Shown piece after piece: positions 1 to 7,587 of a stretch of 37,782 nt of DNA. A program made the position numbers and the translations under genes. Within the stretch, counting starts at the first letter, position 1; each line of letters opens with the position of its first letter. The notes beneath the pieces are model-generated. The model did not search any database. It saw nothing but the letters and a program-made list of their open reading frames with translations, and had not been told where the DNA came from. Source of the stretch: Colimorpha_A sp045533115 (lineage in GTDB: Bacteria > Bacillota > Clostridia > Oscillospirales > CAG-272); NCBI GenBank assembly GCA_045533115.1, contig JAZSHF010000073.1:1-37782 (forward strand), written 5' to 3'.

Positions 1-76
1 TTTTATTGTTTGAATTTATCAATTTTTAGCTTGTTAATATTTCTTTATAGCGATAATGTTTTATTATAAAAATAGG

Positions 77-105
77 TTGACAAAAATCGACAATAGTGTT
101 ATAAT
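77..105 (+). promoter_or_regulatory. Sigma-A-type promoter for the secreted-protein operon
   Basis: A perfect TTGACA (77-82) is followed after 17 nt by a perfect TATAAT (100-105). It lies about 70 nt upstream of the first gene, so the leader would be about 60 nt. The leader contains a small inverted repeat (CGCC 125-128, GGCG 136-139) of unknown meaning. Such a match to consensus predicts strong constitutive transcription. Confidence 0.85.
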
Positions 106-174
106 TAGGATGTATATTTATATTCGCCGAATTTTGGCGTAAATCAAAAAATATAGAAAGTGGAGTATTTGCAA

Positions 175-2520
175 ATGAAACACAGTTTTCTCAAAAAATT
201 GACAGCACTTCTCCTCGGCGCGATCATGGTGTTCTCCATGATCCCTGCCATCGCAATCAGCACAAAGGCGGCTAATCCTACGGAATTTGAGCTTGTAACT
301 GATGCTTCAACGCTCAAGGAAGACGATCAGATCATTATCGTCGGAGCGAATGGTACCAAGTACTACGCATTGGGTACTACTCAAAATACCAACAACCGAG
401 CTGCTGTAGCTATAACAGTAACCAACAACAAAACTACGATCGTAAGTACTGTTCAAGTACTTACGTTGAAAACCGGTACGGTATCGGGCACATTTGGCTT
501 TTATACTGGTAGCAATTATCTTTATGCCGCTAGTAGTTCCGGTAATCAGCTCAAGCAAAAAAGCGCGTTGGATGCAAACGGATCTTGGAAGATTGAAATT
601 GATTCCAACGGAAAAGCTACTATAAAGGCACAGGGTAATTACTCCAGAAACTGGATGCTTTTTAACAAAACTAATACTATTTTTGCCGCTTATAGTAATA
701 CGAGTTCACAAGTAGAACATTCTACGTATATTTATAAAGCAGTTACCGCTTGTGCCCACGCAAACACTGAAGCTATCGGCACTCCTTCCGACGCTACCTG
801 TACCGAACCCGGTATTACCGCAGGCGTGAAGTGCTCCGACTGTGGTGAAGTCCTCACCGCACGGGAACCTATCGAAGCAACCGGTCATACCGACGAAAAC
901 GGCGACAGCAAGTGCGATACTTGCGGAGAGAATCTTTGCAACGAGCACGTATGGGTAGACGGTGAAGTAATAGCCGAAGGCGACTGCACGACCGACCGCG
1001 TAGTAGCTCAGGTTTGCGAAAAGTGCGGCGAGCCGGGCGAAGATAAAGTAACTACTGCTCCCGGACATACTCCCGTAGTTGACAAAGCAAAGGATGCAAC
1101 CTGTACCGAAACCGGTTTGACCGAAGGTTCACACTGTGACGTGTGTGATGAGGTTATTACTAAACAGGAAACCGTACCGATGCTTGATCATAACTATGTG
1201 GAAGGTATCTGTACTGCGTGCGGAGCAGAAAAGCCGGTTTTCCCGACTTTTGAAAAGGTAACATCTACTCTTGATGACTTCACCGGTACTTACCTTATCG
1301 TGTATGAAGCGGGAAAACTTGCATTCAACGGTTCGCTTTCAACTTTGGATGCAGGTAAAAACGGTGTCGGAGTTATTATTAACGATAAGTCGATTACCGG
1401 CGATTACGGTAGTTATACGTTTACTATTGAAAAGACTACTGATGGCAAGTATGTTATAAAGAGCGCTTCTGGTATGTATATCGGACAGACCTCTTACGCG
1501 AATGGTTTGAAAACTACTTCTAAACCTGATTATAAGCACGAAATTTCGATAGATACAAACGGAAATGCAGTAATCACCGCGCTTCTTGCTTCCGGATCTG
1601 ATTATCCCACGCTTCGTTATAACGCTAGCACTGGAGATACTAACCAGAGATTCCGTTACTATAAATCCGGTCAGCAGGCAATCGCTCTCTACAAGCTCGT
1701 TGAAGCTGTTGAAGCTCCCAAGTTTGATAGCTTCGGTGTAACCCTTGATAAGGGTGTCACCATCAGAGTTAACCTTACCTTTGATCCGATGTGGATCGCT
1801 CAAAACCCCGACGCGAGAATTATATTCAGCGATTCCAAGGGCACTCAGCTTGTTCCCCAGGCGGGAACTAATCCCTACACAATTACGCTTACCCCCGGTG
1901 AGATCGGCAGAGATATTAAGGTTTCTGTTTCCGGTACAAGCATTAACGAAACAGTAAGCTTTGCCGCTTATAAGGCAAAGGTCGATGCTATCACCGATCC
2001 TTCTAAGCTCGGTTATGCAAACGCAGAACAGCTCGGCGCGCTCAAGACGCTCCTCGCTGCTATCGAAACCTACGGTAAGGTTGCCGCAAAAGAAGAAACT
2101 GCGGTTGCTGACTTCAAAGGTGTTGTTACGCCCGATTGGAAGGACGACGCCAATATTCTTGGCGGAAACCTTACTCTCGGTTCAACTCTTGACGAATACG
2201 CAGATATAGGCATAACTGTTTGCGCTACCGAGAACCTTTCTTATACGATCTCCTTTGCAGGTAACCTTGTAAGAGGTAATGACCTTGCATCTCTTGTAGA
2301 TGAATACAACAAGCTCACGATCGAGAATCTTCGTCCTGCAAACTTCGATGATGAGATCGTATTGACGGTTACGAACGCCAATGACCAAACGACGACCGTT
2401 ACCGTCACCTTCAACGGCTACCTCAAGGGGCTTTATGGTACTGAAGGCTATTCAGATATAGCAGCTGCAACCTACAATTACGGTCTCGCAGTTGAAGCAT
2501 ATTTGACTGCAATACAGTGA
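175..2520 (+). CDS. Large secreted protein with duplicated beta-type domain and CxxC repeats
   Basis: This 781-residue protein has a clear signal peptide (KK at 6-7, hydrophobic core, probable cleavage near STKA at 29-32), so it is exported. I choose ATG 175 because a GTGGAG ribosome binding site lies 9 nt upstream; the in-frame GTG at 160 overlaps that site. After the signal come one copy of a domain (about 36-190), a cysteine-rich stretch with five CxxC pairs (about 190-355, e.g. CSDCG, CDTCG, CEKCG, CTACG), a second copy of the first domain (about 357-512; both copies end in an I/ALYK-like strand) and two related C-terminal repeats (about 515-640 and 655-781) ending in a YNYGLAVEAY motif. 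Similar tails occur in surface proteins of gut Clostridia. No catalytic domain or sortase motif is visible. The function is unknown; a cell-surface or matrix role is inference. Confidence 0.85.
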   Translation: MKHSFLKKLTALLLGAIMVFSMIPAIAISTKAANPTEFELVTDASTLKEDDQIIIVGANGTKYYALGTTQNTNNRAAVAITVTNNKTTIVSTVQVLTLKTGTVSGTFGFYTGSNYLYAASSSGNQLKQKSALDANGSWKIEIDSNGKATIKAQGNYSRNWMLFNKTNTIFAAYSNTSSQVEHSTYIYKAVTACAHANTEAIGTPSDATCTEPGITAGVKCSDCGEVLTAREPIEATGHTDENGDSKCDTCGENLCNEHVWVDGEVIAEGDCTTDRVVAQVCEKCGEPGEDKVTTAPGHTPVVDKAKDATCTETGLTEGSHCDVCDEVITKQETVPMLDHNYVEGICTACGAEKPVFPTFEKVTSTLDDFTGTYLIVYEAGKLAFNGSLSTLDAGKNGVGVIINDKSITGDYGSYTFTIEKTTDGKYVIKSASGMYIGQTSYANGLKTTSKPDYKHEISIDTNGNAVITALLASGSDYPTLRYNASTGDTNQRFRYYKSGQQAIALYKLVEAVEAPKFDSFGVTLDKGVTIRVNLTFDPMWIAQNPDARIIFSDSKGTQLVPQAGTNPYTITLTPGEIGRDIKVSVSGTSINETVSFAAYKAKVDAITDPSKLGYANAEQLGALKTLLAAIETYGKVAAKEETAVADFKGVVTPDWKDDANILGGNLTLGSTLDEYADIGITVCATENLSYTISFAGNLVRGNDLASLVDEYNKLTIENLRPANFDDEIVLTVTNANDQTTTVTVTFNGYLKGLYGTEGYSDIAAATYNYGLAVEAYLTAIQ

Positions 2521-2861
2521 AAAAAATAATTCTCTTGGTTCTCTCGGCTTCGCTTCTGCTCCTTGTAGCCGCTTGTAGCGGCTTGAAGAAAGACGGCGGA
2601 GTAACGACTGAAACTACTACAATATTGGATACGACGCTTCCCGATACGACCGATGGCAATCCTGCTGATACGACTGAAGCGCCGACCGATACCGTTCCTA
2701 AGGACACTGCGGCAGAAACAACGACCGCAGAGCAAACGACACCGATCATAACGACGGACGTTCCAACAACGGAAGAAACGACTTCGCCCGATGCTACTAC
2801 TGCTCAGGGCTTTGAAACAAACGAGGACGGCAGTATAGATCTGCCCGATATTACGTTTTAA
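2517..2861 (+). CDS. Small Thr-rich lipoprotein
   Basis: This 114-residue protein begins with a lipoprotein signal peptide: MKK, a leucine-rich core, and a lipobox VAAC whose Cys20 would be lipidated and anchored to the outer face of the membrane. The remainder is low-complexity Thr/Asp/Glu/Pro sequence, probably a flexible stalk, ending in an acidic segment (EDGSIDLPDITF). The GTG start overlaps the previous stop as GTGA, so translation is likely coupled to the large secreted protein. No folded domain is recognisable. The order suggests the lipoprotein works with, or anchors, the upstream protein, but that is inference. A high-confidence gene with unknown function. Confidence 0.75.
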   Translation: MKKIILLVLSASLLLLVAACSGLKKDGGVTTETTTILDTTLPDTTDGNPADTTEAPTDTVPKDTAAETTTAEQTTPIITTDVPTTEETTSPDATTAQGFETNEDGSIDLPDITF

Positions 2862-2876
2862 TGAAAGGGTTATAAG

Positions 2877-2999
2877 ATGAACGAGAAATTTGTTTTTCCT
2901 GCCTGCGAAACCGTTATATTTGAAAACGAGGATGTAATTACGATCTCTTTCGGCGGCTTTAGCGTCGTGCTCCCCAACGTCGACGGGGCAGGCGAATAA
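2877..2999 (+). CDS. 40-residue acidic peptide, third gene of the secreted-protein unit
   Basis: A short frame starts at ATG 2877, 15 nt after the lipoprotein stop, with AAAGGG about 8 nt upstream, and ends just before the terminator at 3002. The product is 40 residues, begins MNEKFVFPACETVIF, continues with the core ENEDVITIS, and ends acidic (NVDGAGE). It has one cysteine (Cys10) and no signal peptide. The layout 'P-x-C/E-E-V/T-I-x-F-E-x-E-D-V-I-T' resembles short uncharacterised proteins I recall from gut Clostridia genomes, which supports it as a real gene, but I know of no assigned function. It could be a peptide precursor or a cytoplasmic accessory of the cassette. The position before a strong terminator and the good ribosome binding site are the main evidence. 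Confidence 0.6.
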   Translation: MNEKFVFPACETVIFENEDVITISFGGFSVVLPNVDGAGE

Positions 3000-3001
3000 T
3001 G

Positions 3002-3037
3002 AAAAAAATCACGCTTCTTTCGAAGCGTGATTTTTTT
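3002..3037. terminator. Bidirectional intrinsic terminator
   Basis: A perfect 9-bp GC-containing stem (TCACGCTTC 3009-3017, GAAGCGTGA 3022-3030) with a TTTC loop is flanked by seven A and seven T, so it can stop transcription from both sides. It separates the secreted-protein operon from the converging mtnN gene. Confidence 0.9.
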
Positions 3038-3045
3038 GTGGATGC

Positions 3046-3097
3046 CCCCCGTCATAGTGAGTAAGTACGCTTTTAACGGTGCTCACTATGGCGGGGG
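3046..3097. repeat. Long inverted repeat between two convergent units
   Basis: A 16-nt arm at 3046-3061 pairs with 3082-3097 with one mismatch; the loop is 20 nt. The stem begins with CCCCC/GGGGG. On the + strand it is followed by ATTTTATTATT. It lies just past the stop of mtnN and next to the terminator at 3002-3037, so a second terminator seems redundant; a small mobile palindrome is possible. Confidence 0.55.
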
Positions 3098-3103
3098 ATT
3101 TTA

Positions 3104-3796
3104 TTATTCAAAGAACTTCATTATTACGTTTACGGACTGTTCCGATGCGAGCTTTGCAAAGGTCGGATAGTCGAGTATCGCGCTGTCGTCGCCGCCGTCG
3201 GAGATAGCTCGCATAACGCAGACGGGGGTTTCGTTAACGTAGCAGACCTGTGCGATCGCTCCGCCCTCCATTTCGCAGGCGATGGCGGAGAAAGTCTCGG
3301 TTATCGACTTTTTGTCGCCCTCTGACGCTACGAACTTGTCGCCCGTTGCGATGACACCGTTTATTACGTTTATTCCGCAGCTCTCGGCAGCAGTCGTCAG
3401 ACGTGCCGTTGCTTCTTCGTCGGTCGGAATATTGATTATGTTTATGCCCGAGATAAGCCCCTTGGGATCTCCTATTGCCGAGGTGTCCATATCGTGCTGA
3501 ACGAGAGAGGTCGCGACTGTTATATCGCAGACCTTGAGCGAGGGATGAAGTCCGCCCGCAACGCCGCTGTTTATTATGAGCGACGGGGAATATCTGAGTA
3601 TCATTGTCTGCGCGCAAAGCGCGGCAAAGACCTTTCCGATACCGCAGACCGCGACGACGCAGTCCTTACCGTTAATCTTGCCATGGTTGAAGGCAACTCC
3701 GCTTATCTCCTCACGCGTAACCTCGGTCATTCTTTCAATAATTCCGCGCGCTTCCTTGTCCATCGCGCAGATTATGCCGATAATATTATTCTTCAT
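3104..3796 (-). CDS. mtnN: 5'-methylthioadenosine/S-adenosylhomocysteine nucleosidase
   Basis: The enzyme hydrolyses methylthioadenosine and S-adenosylhomocysteine, releasing adenine in the cytoplasm; its product S-ribosylhomocysteine is the substrate of LuxS, encoded just upstream. Family signatures are present: IICAMDKE at the N-terminus with the catalytic Glu (residue 15, equivalent to Glu12 of the E. coli enzyme), SGVAGGL, CEMEGGAIAQVC with the nucleoside-binding Met-Glu, and AISDGGD containing the catalytic Asp. I start at ATG 3796, giving 230 residues, the usual size; AAGGAG lies 13 nt upstream. This start lies inside the end of luxS (11-nt overlap), which indicates translational coupling. 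A TTG 27 nt earlier is unlikely. Confidence 0.95.
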   Translation of the reverse strand: MKNNIIGIICAMDKEARGIIERMTEVTREEISGVAFNHGKINGKDCVVAVCGIGKVFAALCAQTMILRYSPSLIINSGVAGGLHPSLKVCDITVATSLVQHDMDTSAIGDPKGLISGINIINIPTDEEATARLTTAAESCGINVINGVIATGDKFVASEGDKKSITETFSAIACEMEGGAIAQVCYVNETPVCVMRAISDGGDDSAILDYPTFAKLASEQSVNVIMKFFE

Positions 3797-4241
3797 ACTT
3801 AAAATCGTTCTCCTTGCTTTCAAGTGCGTTCAGGTAACGCGCACATTCGGTCTTCGCCGCGTCGAGCGAAAGGTTCTTGTAGTTTCCGCATTCCTTACGC
3901 TTTGCACCAAACATTTCGCCGTCATATTCTACGGTCATTTTAAGACACTTTTTGACGCTTTTAAGTACCGTTTCGGGCGAAATATTGCGCGTTAAGAGAT
4001 AAAAGCCCGTTTGACAGCCCATAGGACCGAAGTAGATAACGCTGTCTTTTATCTCGGAATTGCGCAAAAACGTCGCCATCATGTGCTCAACAGAATGCAT
4101 TGTGAGATCGTCCATATAGTCGCCAGCGTTCGGAGATCTTGTTCGCAGGTCGAATGTCGTTATATCGCCGTCGATGCGGGAAACGTAGATTCCGGGGGTT
4201 ATCTTGTCGTGGTCGACGGTAAAGCTTGTTATCTTGTTCAT
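3786..4241 (-). CDS. luxS: S-ribosylhomocysteine lyase (AI-2 synthase)
   Basis: LuxS cleaves S-ribosylhomocysteine to homocysteine and DPD, the precursor of autoinducer-2, and so closes the activated-methyl cycle. The 151-residue length is typical. The metal site is intact: HSVEH (His49, Glu52, His53) and Cys118 in KRKECGNY; the catalytic Cys76 lies in GPMGCQTGF. ATG 4241 has AGGAG at a good distance. It is followed by mtnN with an 11-nt overlap, so the two successive enzymes are made together. recG lies upstream on the same strand across a 129-bp gap holding a palindromic repeat; only a weak promoter-like match (TTAACA-N17-CACAAT) is visible there, so cotranscription with recG is possible. 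Whether AI-2 is used for signalling cannot be read from the sequence. Confidence 0.96.
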   Translation of the reverse strand: MNKITSFTVDHDKITPGIYVSRIDGDITTFDLRTRSPNAGDYMDDLTMHSVEHMMATFLRNSEIKDSVIYFGPMGCQTGFYLLTRNISPETVLKSVKKCLKMTVEYDGEMFGAKRKECGNYKNLSLDAAKTECARYLNALESKENDFKYEE

Positions 4242-4314
4242 AGTGGCTCCTATGTGTGTTGTATTGTGTGCGTGTTCGTGATTTTTGTTAAAAACGAAGA
4301 GCTTGAAGCAGACA

Positions 4315-4364
4315 CCTCATCCGTCTGCGTCTTCGTCGCAGCCGCCTTCTCCCACTGGAGAAGG
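4315..4364. repeat. Two-hairpin intergenic palindromic repeat
   Basis: The element reads CCTCATCCG, then a hairpin (CTGCG 4325-4329 with CGCAG 4337-4341), then a perfect 8-bp hairpin (CCTTCTCC 4345-4352 with GGAGAAGG 4357-4364). The CTCATCCG-hairpin-CCTTCTCC layout matches a repeat that I recall as scattered through intergenic regions of gut Clostridia. It lies between recG and luxS. Only this copy is seen in the window. Confidence 0.6.
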
Positions 4365-4370
4365 TATAGT

Positions 4371-6527
4371 TTATTGCATCGCCTTTTCGTCTGCCGACAT
4401 AAGCTGTCGGGTAAGAAAAGCCGCATACAGATTTTCTTCCTTTTCAAGATTGGGGTCGTCCATCAGCACCTTTTCCGCCGCCGTCATCGCCTCTTTTAAC
4501 GTGAGCATATCGGCGTTTACCAATCCGCCGAAGCTTCCGCTTTGACGGGCGTTTCCGTTCTTATTTGGAAAGTAGTCGCCCGGGCCTCGGAATTTGAGGT
4601 CGTATTCGGCGATCTTGTATCCGTCATAGGTCGTTCTCATTACTTCAAGACGCTTTTTCGCGTTTTCTCCGCTGCCGTTTGAAACGAGAACGCAGTACGC
4701 CTTTCGAGAACCGCGTCCGACTCGTCCTCGAAGCTGGTGAAGCTGTGAAAGCCCAAAGCGGTCGGCGTTTTCAACTATCATAAGGGACGCGTTAGGGACG
4801 TTAACTCCGACTTCAATTACAGTTGTTGACACGAGAATGTCGGTCTTGCCGGAAGCAAAATCCTTCATTACCGCGTCCTTTTCCGATGCCTTCATTCTTC
4901 CGTGAATGAGAGCGATATTAAGGTCGGGAAGCTCGTCGCTCAGGTATTCTCTAAAGTCCGTGGCGTTTTTCATCTTCGGTTTGTCGAGCGCCAATTCCGC
5001 AATACCGTCGGGGGAGAAACTAAGCAGGTCGCCGTCCTCGTCGTCGGTCTTGCTCTCAACTGCAGGGCAGACGATATAAACCTGACCGCCGTCCTTAACC
5101 TGCTTTTTGATAAACGCATTGAGCCGTGCGCGGTAGCTTTCGTCAACTACGAAGGTGTCAACGCGCTGACGCCCCGGCGGAAGCTCGTCGAGGGTCGAGA
5201 GGGAAAGGTCTCCATAGAGAATAAGCGCAAGTGTACGCGGTATCGGCGTCGCAGTCATTACGAGCATGTGGGGATCAAGCCCCGAGAGATTGTTTTTTCC
5301 AAGAGAAGCACGCTGATTTACGCCGAAGCGGTGTTGCTCGTCGGTTATAACTATGCCGAGATCACTAAAAACGGTATCCTCGGTGATAAGCGCGTGAGTG
5401 CCTATAAGAAGATCGAGCGAACCGTCTTTTATCTTCTCCTTAAGCTCGCGCTTCTGTTTTGCGCCCGTCGAGCCGAGAAGAAGTCTAACCGAGAAGCCGA
5501 GTGACTCGAAAATCGGAGCCAGGCTTTCTGCGTGCTGTGAAGCGAGAATTTCAGTAGGCGCCATAAGAGCCGCTTGGTGACCGTTTATGAGGGAGAGGTA
5601 TATTGCCGCCGCCGCAACTGCAGTCTTTCCGCTTCCGACGTCGCCCGAGAGCAGACGCATCATAGGTAGATCGTGGTTAAGCATATCGGAGGAAATTTCA
5701 CCGACCGAACGGCTTTGTGCGTTTGTAAGCGGGAAGCCGAGCTTGTTAAGAAGCGGCGAAATGTCGCTCCTTGACATTTTAGGGGGAGTGCCGCTTCGCT
5801 TTTTACTGTTCGTAAGCGACATTCCGAGCGAGAAGAGGTAAAGCTCACGGCAAGAGAAGTATCTGCGTGCCGCTTCAATTTCTTCCATGTTCCTCGGACG
5901 GTGAATGAATCTGTATGCCGCCGACGCGGTCGGAAGCATAAGCCTTGACCGTAGCTCCTTCGGCATTACCTCGCAAGCTCCGTTTTCGGAAAGCTTGATA
6001 AGGACAGACGTTATGACCTCCTGTATGAAGCCCTGCGTAAGTCCCGATCCGACCGAATAAACGGGCGTAAAATCAGGAAGCTCGTTTTCGCTTATACAAA
6101 ATTCGTGAATTGGGGCTGACATTATAAGACGCTTGCCGACGCGGTTTACCTTACCCCAGAAGCGGTGCGTTTCACCGACTCGGAATGCGTTTTCAAGATA
6201 ACGGCTGTTGAAATAGGTTATCTCGACAGTTCCGCTTTCGTCAAACGCGCGGAATTTGGTCAGCACCTTGCGGTTTTTGAGCGTGGCGGAACGCGGCTCC
6301 GTGCCGACGGTTAGCAGATATGAGCAGTTTTCACCGATTATTGCATCGGATAGCTTTCTTATATTGCCTCGGTTTTGGTAGGCACGGGGGAAATGGTCGA
6401 TAAGGTCGCCGACGGTGTAAATACCCATGCGCGAAAAGGCTTCGGCACGCTTTACGCCGACACCTCTTAGGGACGATATTTCGCTGTTCATAAGCTTCAG
6501 AAACAGCTCGATATTCACGTCTGCCAT
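4371..6527 (-). CDS. recG: ATP-dependent DNA helicase RecG
   Basis: RecG remodels stalled replication forks and branch-migrates recombination intermediates. The protein of 718 residues has an N-terminal wedge/OB domain (LRGVGVKRAEAF, FPRAYQNR), then the helicase motifs: GDVGSGKT (Walker A, about residue 296), DEQHRFG (motif II, about 396), MTATPIPRT (motif III), and RGRVGRG (motif VI). ATG 6527 is chosen because AAAGGCGG precedes it and because the promoter at 6550-6578 excludes longer starts. The gene is divergent from yhbY, with back-to-back promoters in 6550-6618. The length is close to the family norm and nothing is missing. Confidence 0.96.
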   Translation of the reverse strand: MADVNIELFLKLMNSEISSLRGVGVKRAEAFSRMGIYTVGDLIDHFPRAYQNRGNIRKLSDAIIGENCSYLLTVGTEPRSATLKNRKVLTKFRAFDESGTVEITYFNSRYLENAFRVGETHRFWGKVNRVGKRLIMSAPIHEFCISENELPDFTPVYSVGSGLTQGFIQEVITSVLIKLSENGACEVMPKELRSRLMLPTASAAYRFIHRPRNMEEIEAARRYFSCRELYLFSLGMSLTNSKKRSGTPPKMSRSDISPLLNKLGFPLTNAQSRSVGEISSDMLNHDLPMMRLLSGDVGSGKTAVAAAAIYLSLINGHQAALMAPTEILASQHAESLAPIFESLGFSVRLLLGSTGAKQKRELKEKIKDGSLDLLIGTHALITEDTVFSDLGIVITDEQHRFGVNQRASLGKNNLSGLDPHMLVMTATPIPRTLALILYGDLSLSTLDELPPGRQRVDTFVVDESYRARLNAFIKKQVKDGGQVYIVCPAVESKTDDEDGDLLSFSPDGIAELALDKPKMKNATDFREYLSDELPDLNIALIHGRMKASEKDAVMKDFASGKTDILVSTTVIEVGVNVPNASLMIVENADRFGLSQLHQLRGRVGRGSRKAYCVLVSNGSGENAKKRLEVMRTTYDGYKIAEYDLKFRGPGDYFPNKNGNARQSGSFGGLVNADMLTLKEAMTAAEKVLMDDPNLEKEENLYAAFLTRQLMSADEKAMQ

Positions 6528-6549
6528 ATTTTCACCGCCTTTCAGTAGT

Positions 6550-6578
6550 ATTGTAACATAAAAGAGCGCCCCTTGCAA
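6550..6578 (-). promoter_or_regulatory. Promoter for recG
   Basis: On the minus strand TTGCAA (6573-6578) is followed after 17 nt by TACAAT (6550-6555). Transcription would start near 6543, about 16 nt before the recG start codon, just enough to include its ribosome binding site. Confidence 0.75.
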
Positions 6579-6589
6579 GTTTTTTGCTC

Positions 6590-6618
6590 TTGATTACGGC
6601 GAAAAAATGTGATAGAAT
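6590..6618 (+). promoter_or_regulatory. Promoter for yhbY
   Basis: TTGATT (6590-6595) and TAGAAT (6613-6618) are separated by 17 nt. The -10 is 30 nt upstream of the yhbY start codon. It lies back to back with the recG promoter. Confidence 0.7.
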
Positions 6619-6647
6619 AGTATAAACCTATTGAAAGGACAATAATT

Positions 6648-6935
6648 ATGACAGGAAAAGAAAGAGCGGCTCTTCGCGCGCAGGCAAATTCGCTTCAGGC
6701 GATACAGCAGGTCGGACATAACGGAATAGGCGAAGAGCTGATTAAAAATATAGATGCGGCACTGACGGCGCGCGAGCTTATAAAGCTCCGCGTGCTTGAG
6801 ACCTGTCCGCTGACGGCACGCGAGGCGGCAAATGAGCTTGCCGAAAAGACGGGGGCAGAGGTCATTCAGGTAATCGGTTACCGCTTCGTGCTTTACCGCT
6901 TAAATCCCGAAAAGCATAAGGATGACAAGAAGTAA
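6648..6935 (+). CDS. yhbY: YhbY-family CRM-domain RNA-binding protein
   Basis: This 95-residue protein is one CRM domain, the small fold that in E. coli associates with pre-50S ribosomal particles. It shows the family layout: basic N-terminus (GKERAALRAQA), the loop VGHNGIGEELIKNI (equivalent to LGSNGLTE in E. coli), ELIKLRVLE, and the ending VIQVIGYRFVLYR. An AAAGGAC ribosome binding site precedes ATG 6648. Its stop overlaps the next start by one base (TAATG), so the DUF1643 gene is in the same transcript. A role in ribosome assembly is from the family, not from local context. Confidence 0.92.
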   Translation: MTGKERAALRAQANSLQAIQQVGHNGIGEELIKNIDAALTARELIKLRVLETCPLTAREAANELAEKTGAEVIQVIGYRFVLYRLNPEKHKDDKK

Positions 6936-7546
6936 TGCATATTCCGCTTTGTGAGACCGAGAAAATAGAGATACTGTCCTTTGACGATGCACGTCAGCAC
7001 CGTGAGGAAAGTGCGTCATACGACCGCGAAAGGTGGCTTTATATTCCCGATTTTTATTCGGAATACCGTTATATTCTCGGTACGGTTGGAAAAAAGCCGC
7101 TTATTACCATCGGCATAAATCCGTCGACTGCCGCACCCGACGATCTTGACAATACGCTCAAAAGCGTTGAACGAATCGCGCTCGGTAACGGCTACGACAG
7201 CTTTATAATGTTCAACGTTTACGCTCAAAGAGCTACGAATCCCGATATGATGGATAAGAGCTTTAACGAGCAGCTCCACCGCGAGAATATGAAGGCGTTT
7301 CGTTTCGTTCTCGAAAGAAGCGGCGAAAATCCGTCGGTCTGGGCGGCGTGGGGAACGATAATCGAAAAGCGCGGCTACCTTAAGGAGTGCCTGCGCGATA
7401 TGACAGCAATCGGTAACGAGTTCGGCGCAAAATGGTTTATGACGGGCAAGCCGTCAATTAAGGGACATCCGCATCATCCTCTGTATCTGAAAAAGGATTC
7501 AATCCTTGAGGATTTTGATATGAAAGGGTATCTTGAAAAGCTGTAA
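6935..7546 (+). CDS. DUF1643-family protein
   Basis: This 203-residue cytoplasmic protein matches the DUF1643 pattern: IGINPSTA (about 60-67) followed by an Asp-rich turn and DNT, FIMFNVYAQRAT, and WAAWG near the middle, ending with KGHPHHPLYL. The family resembles uracil-DNA-glycosylase-like and restriction-associated folds in general shape, but its activity is not known, so I assign none. It begins in the stop codon of yhbY (TAATG) and shares its promoter, and is followed by a good terminator. Conservation of NPSTA and of the histidine cluster suggests an enzyme or nucleic-acid binder, which is inference. Confidence 0.85.
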   Translation: MHIPLCETEKIEILSFDDARQHREESASYDRERWLYIPDFYSEYRYILGTVGKKPLITIGINPSTAAPDDLDNTLKSVERIALGNGYDSFIMFNVYAQRATNPDMMDKSFNEQLHRENMKAFRFVLERSGENPSVWAAWGTIIEKRGYLKECLRDMTAIGNEFGAKWFMTGKPSIKGHPHHPLYLKKDSILEDFDMKGYLEKL

Positions 7547-7550
7547 AGAG

Positions 7551-7576
7551 AAAAGGCAGACGAATGTCTGCCTTTT
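7551..7576. terminator. Bidirectional intrinsic terminator
   Basis: GGCAGAC (7555-7561) pairs with GTCTGCC (7566-7572), extended by AAAA/TTTT, with a GAAT loop. It ends the yhbY transcript and also the converging gene at 7588. Confidence 0.88.
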
Positions 7577-7587
7577 TCAAATTTGTA

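Noticed and set aside
160..174. Earlier GTG start of the large secreted protein
   Set aside because: It overlaps the GTGGAG ribosome binding site of ATG 175 and would put charged residues ahead of a standard signal peptide.
4902..5504. 200-codon plus-strand frame inside recG
   Set aside because: It is the reverse of RecG helicase motifs; no ribosome binding site and no family resemblance.
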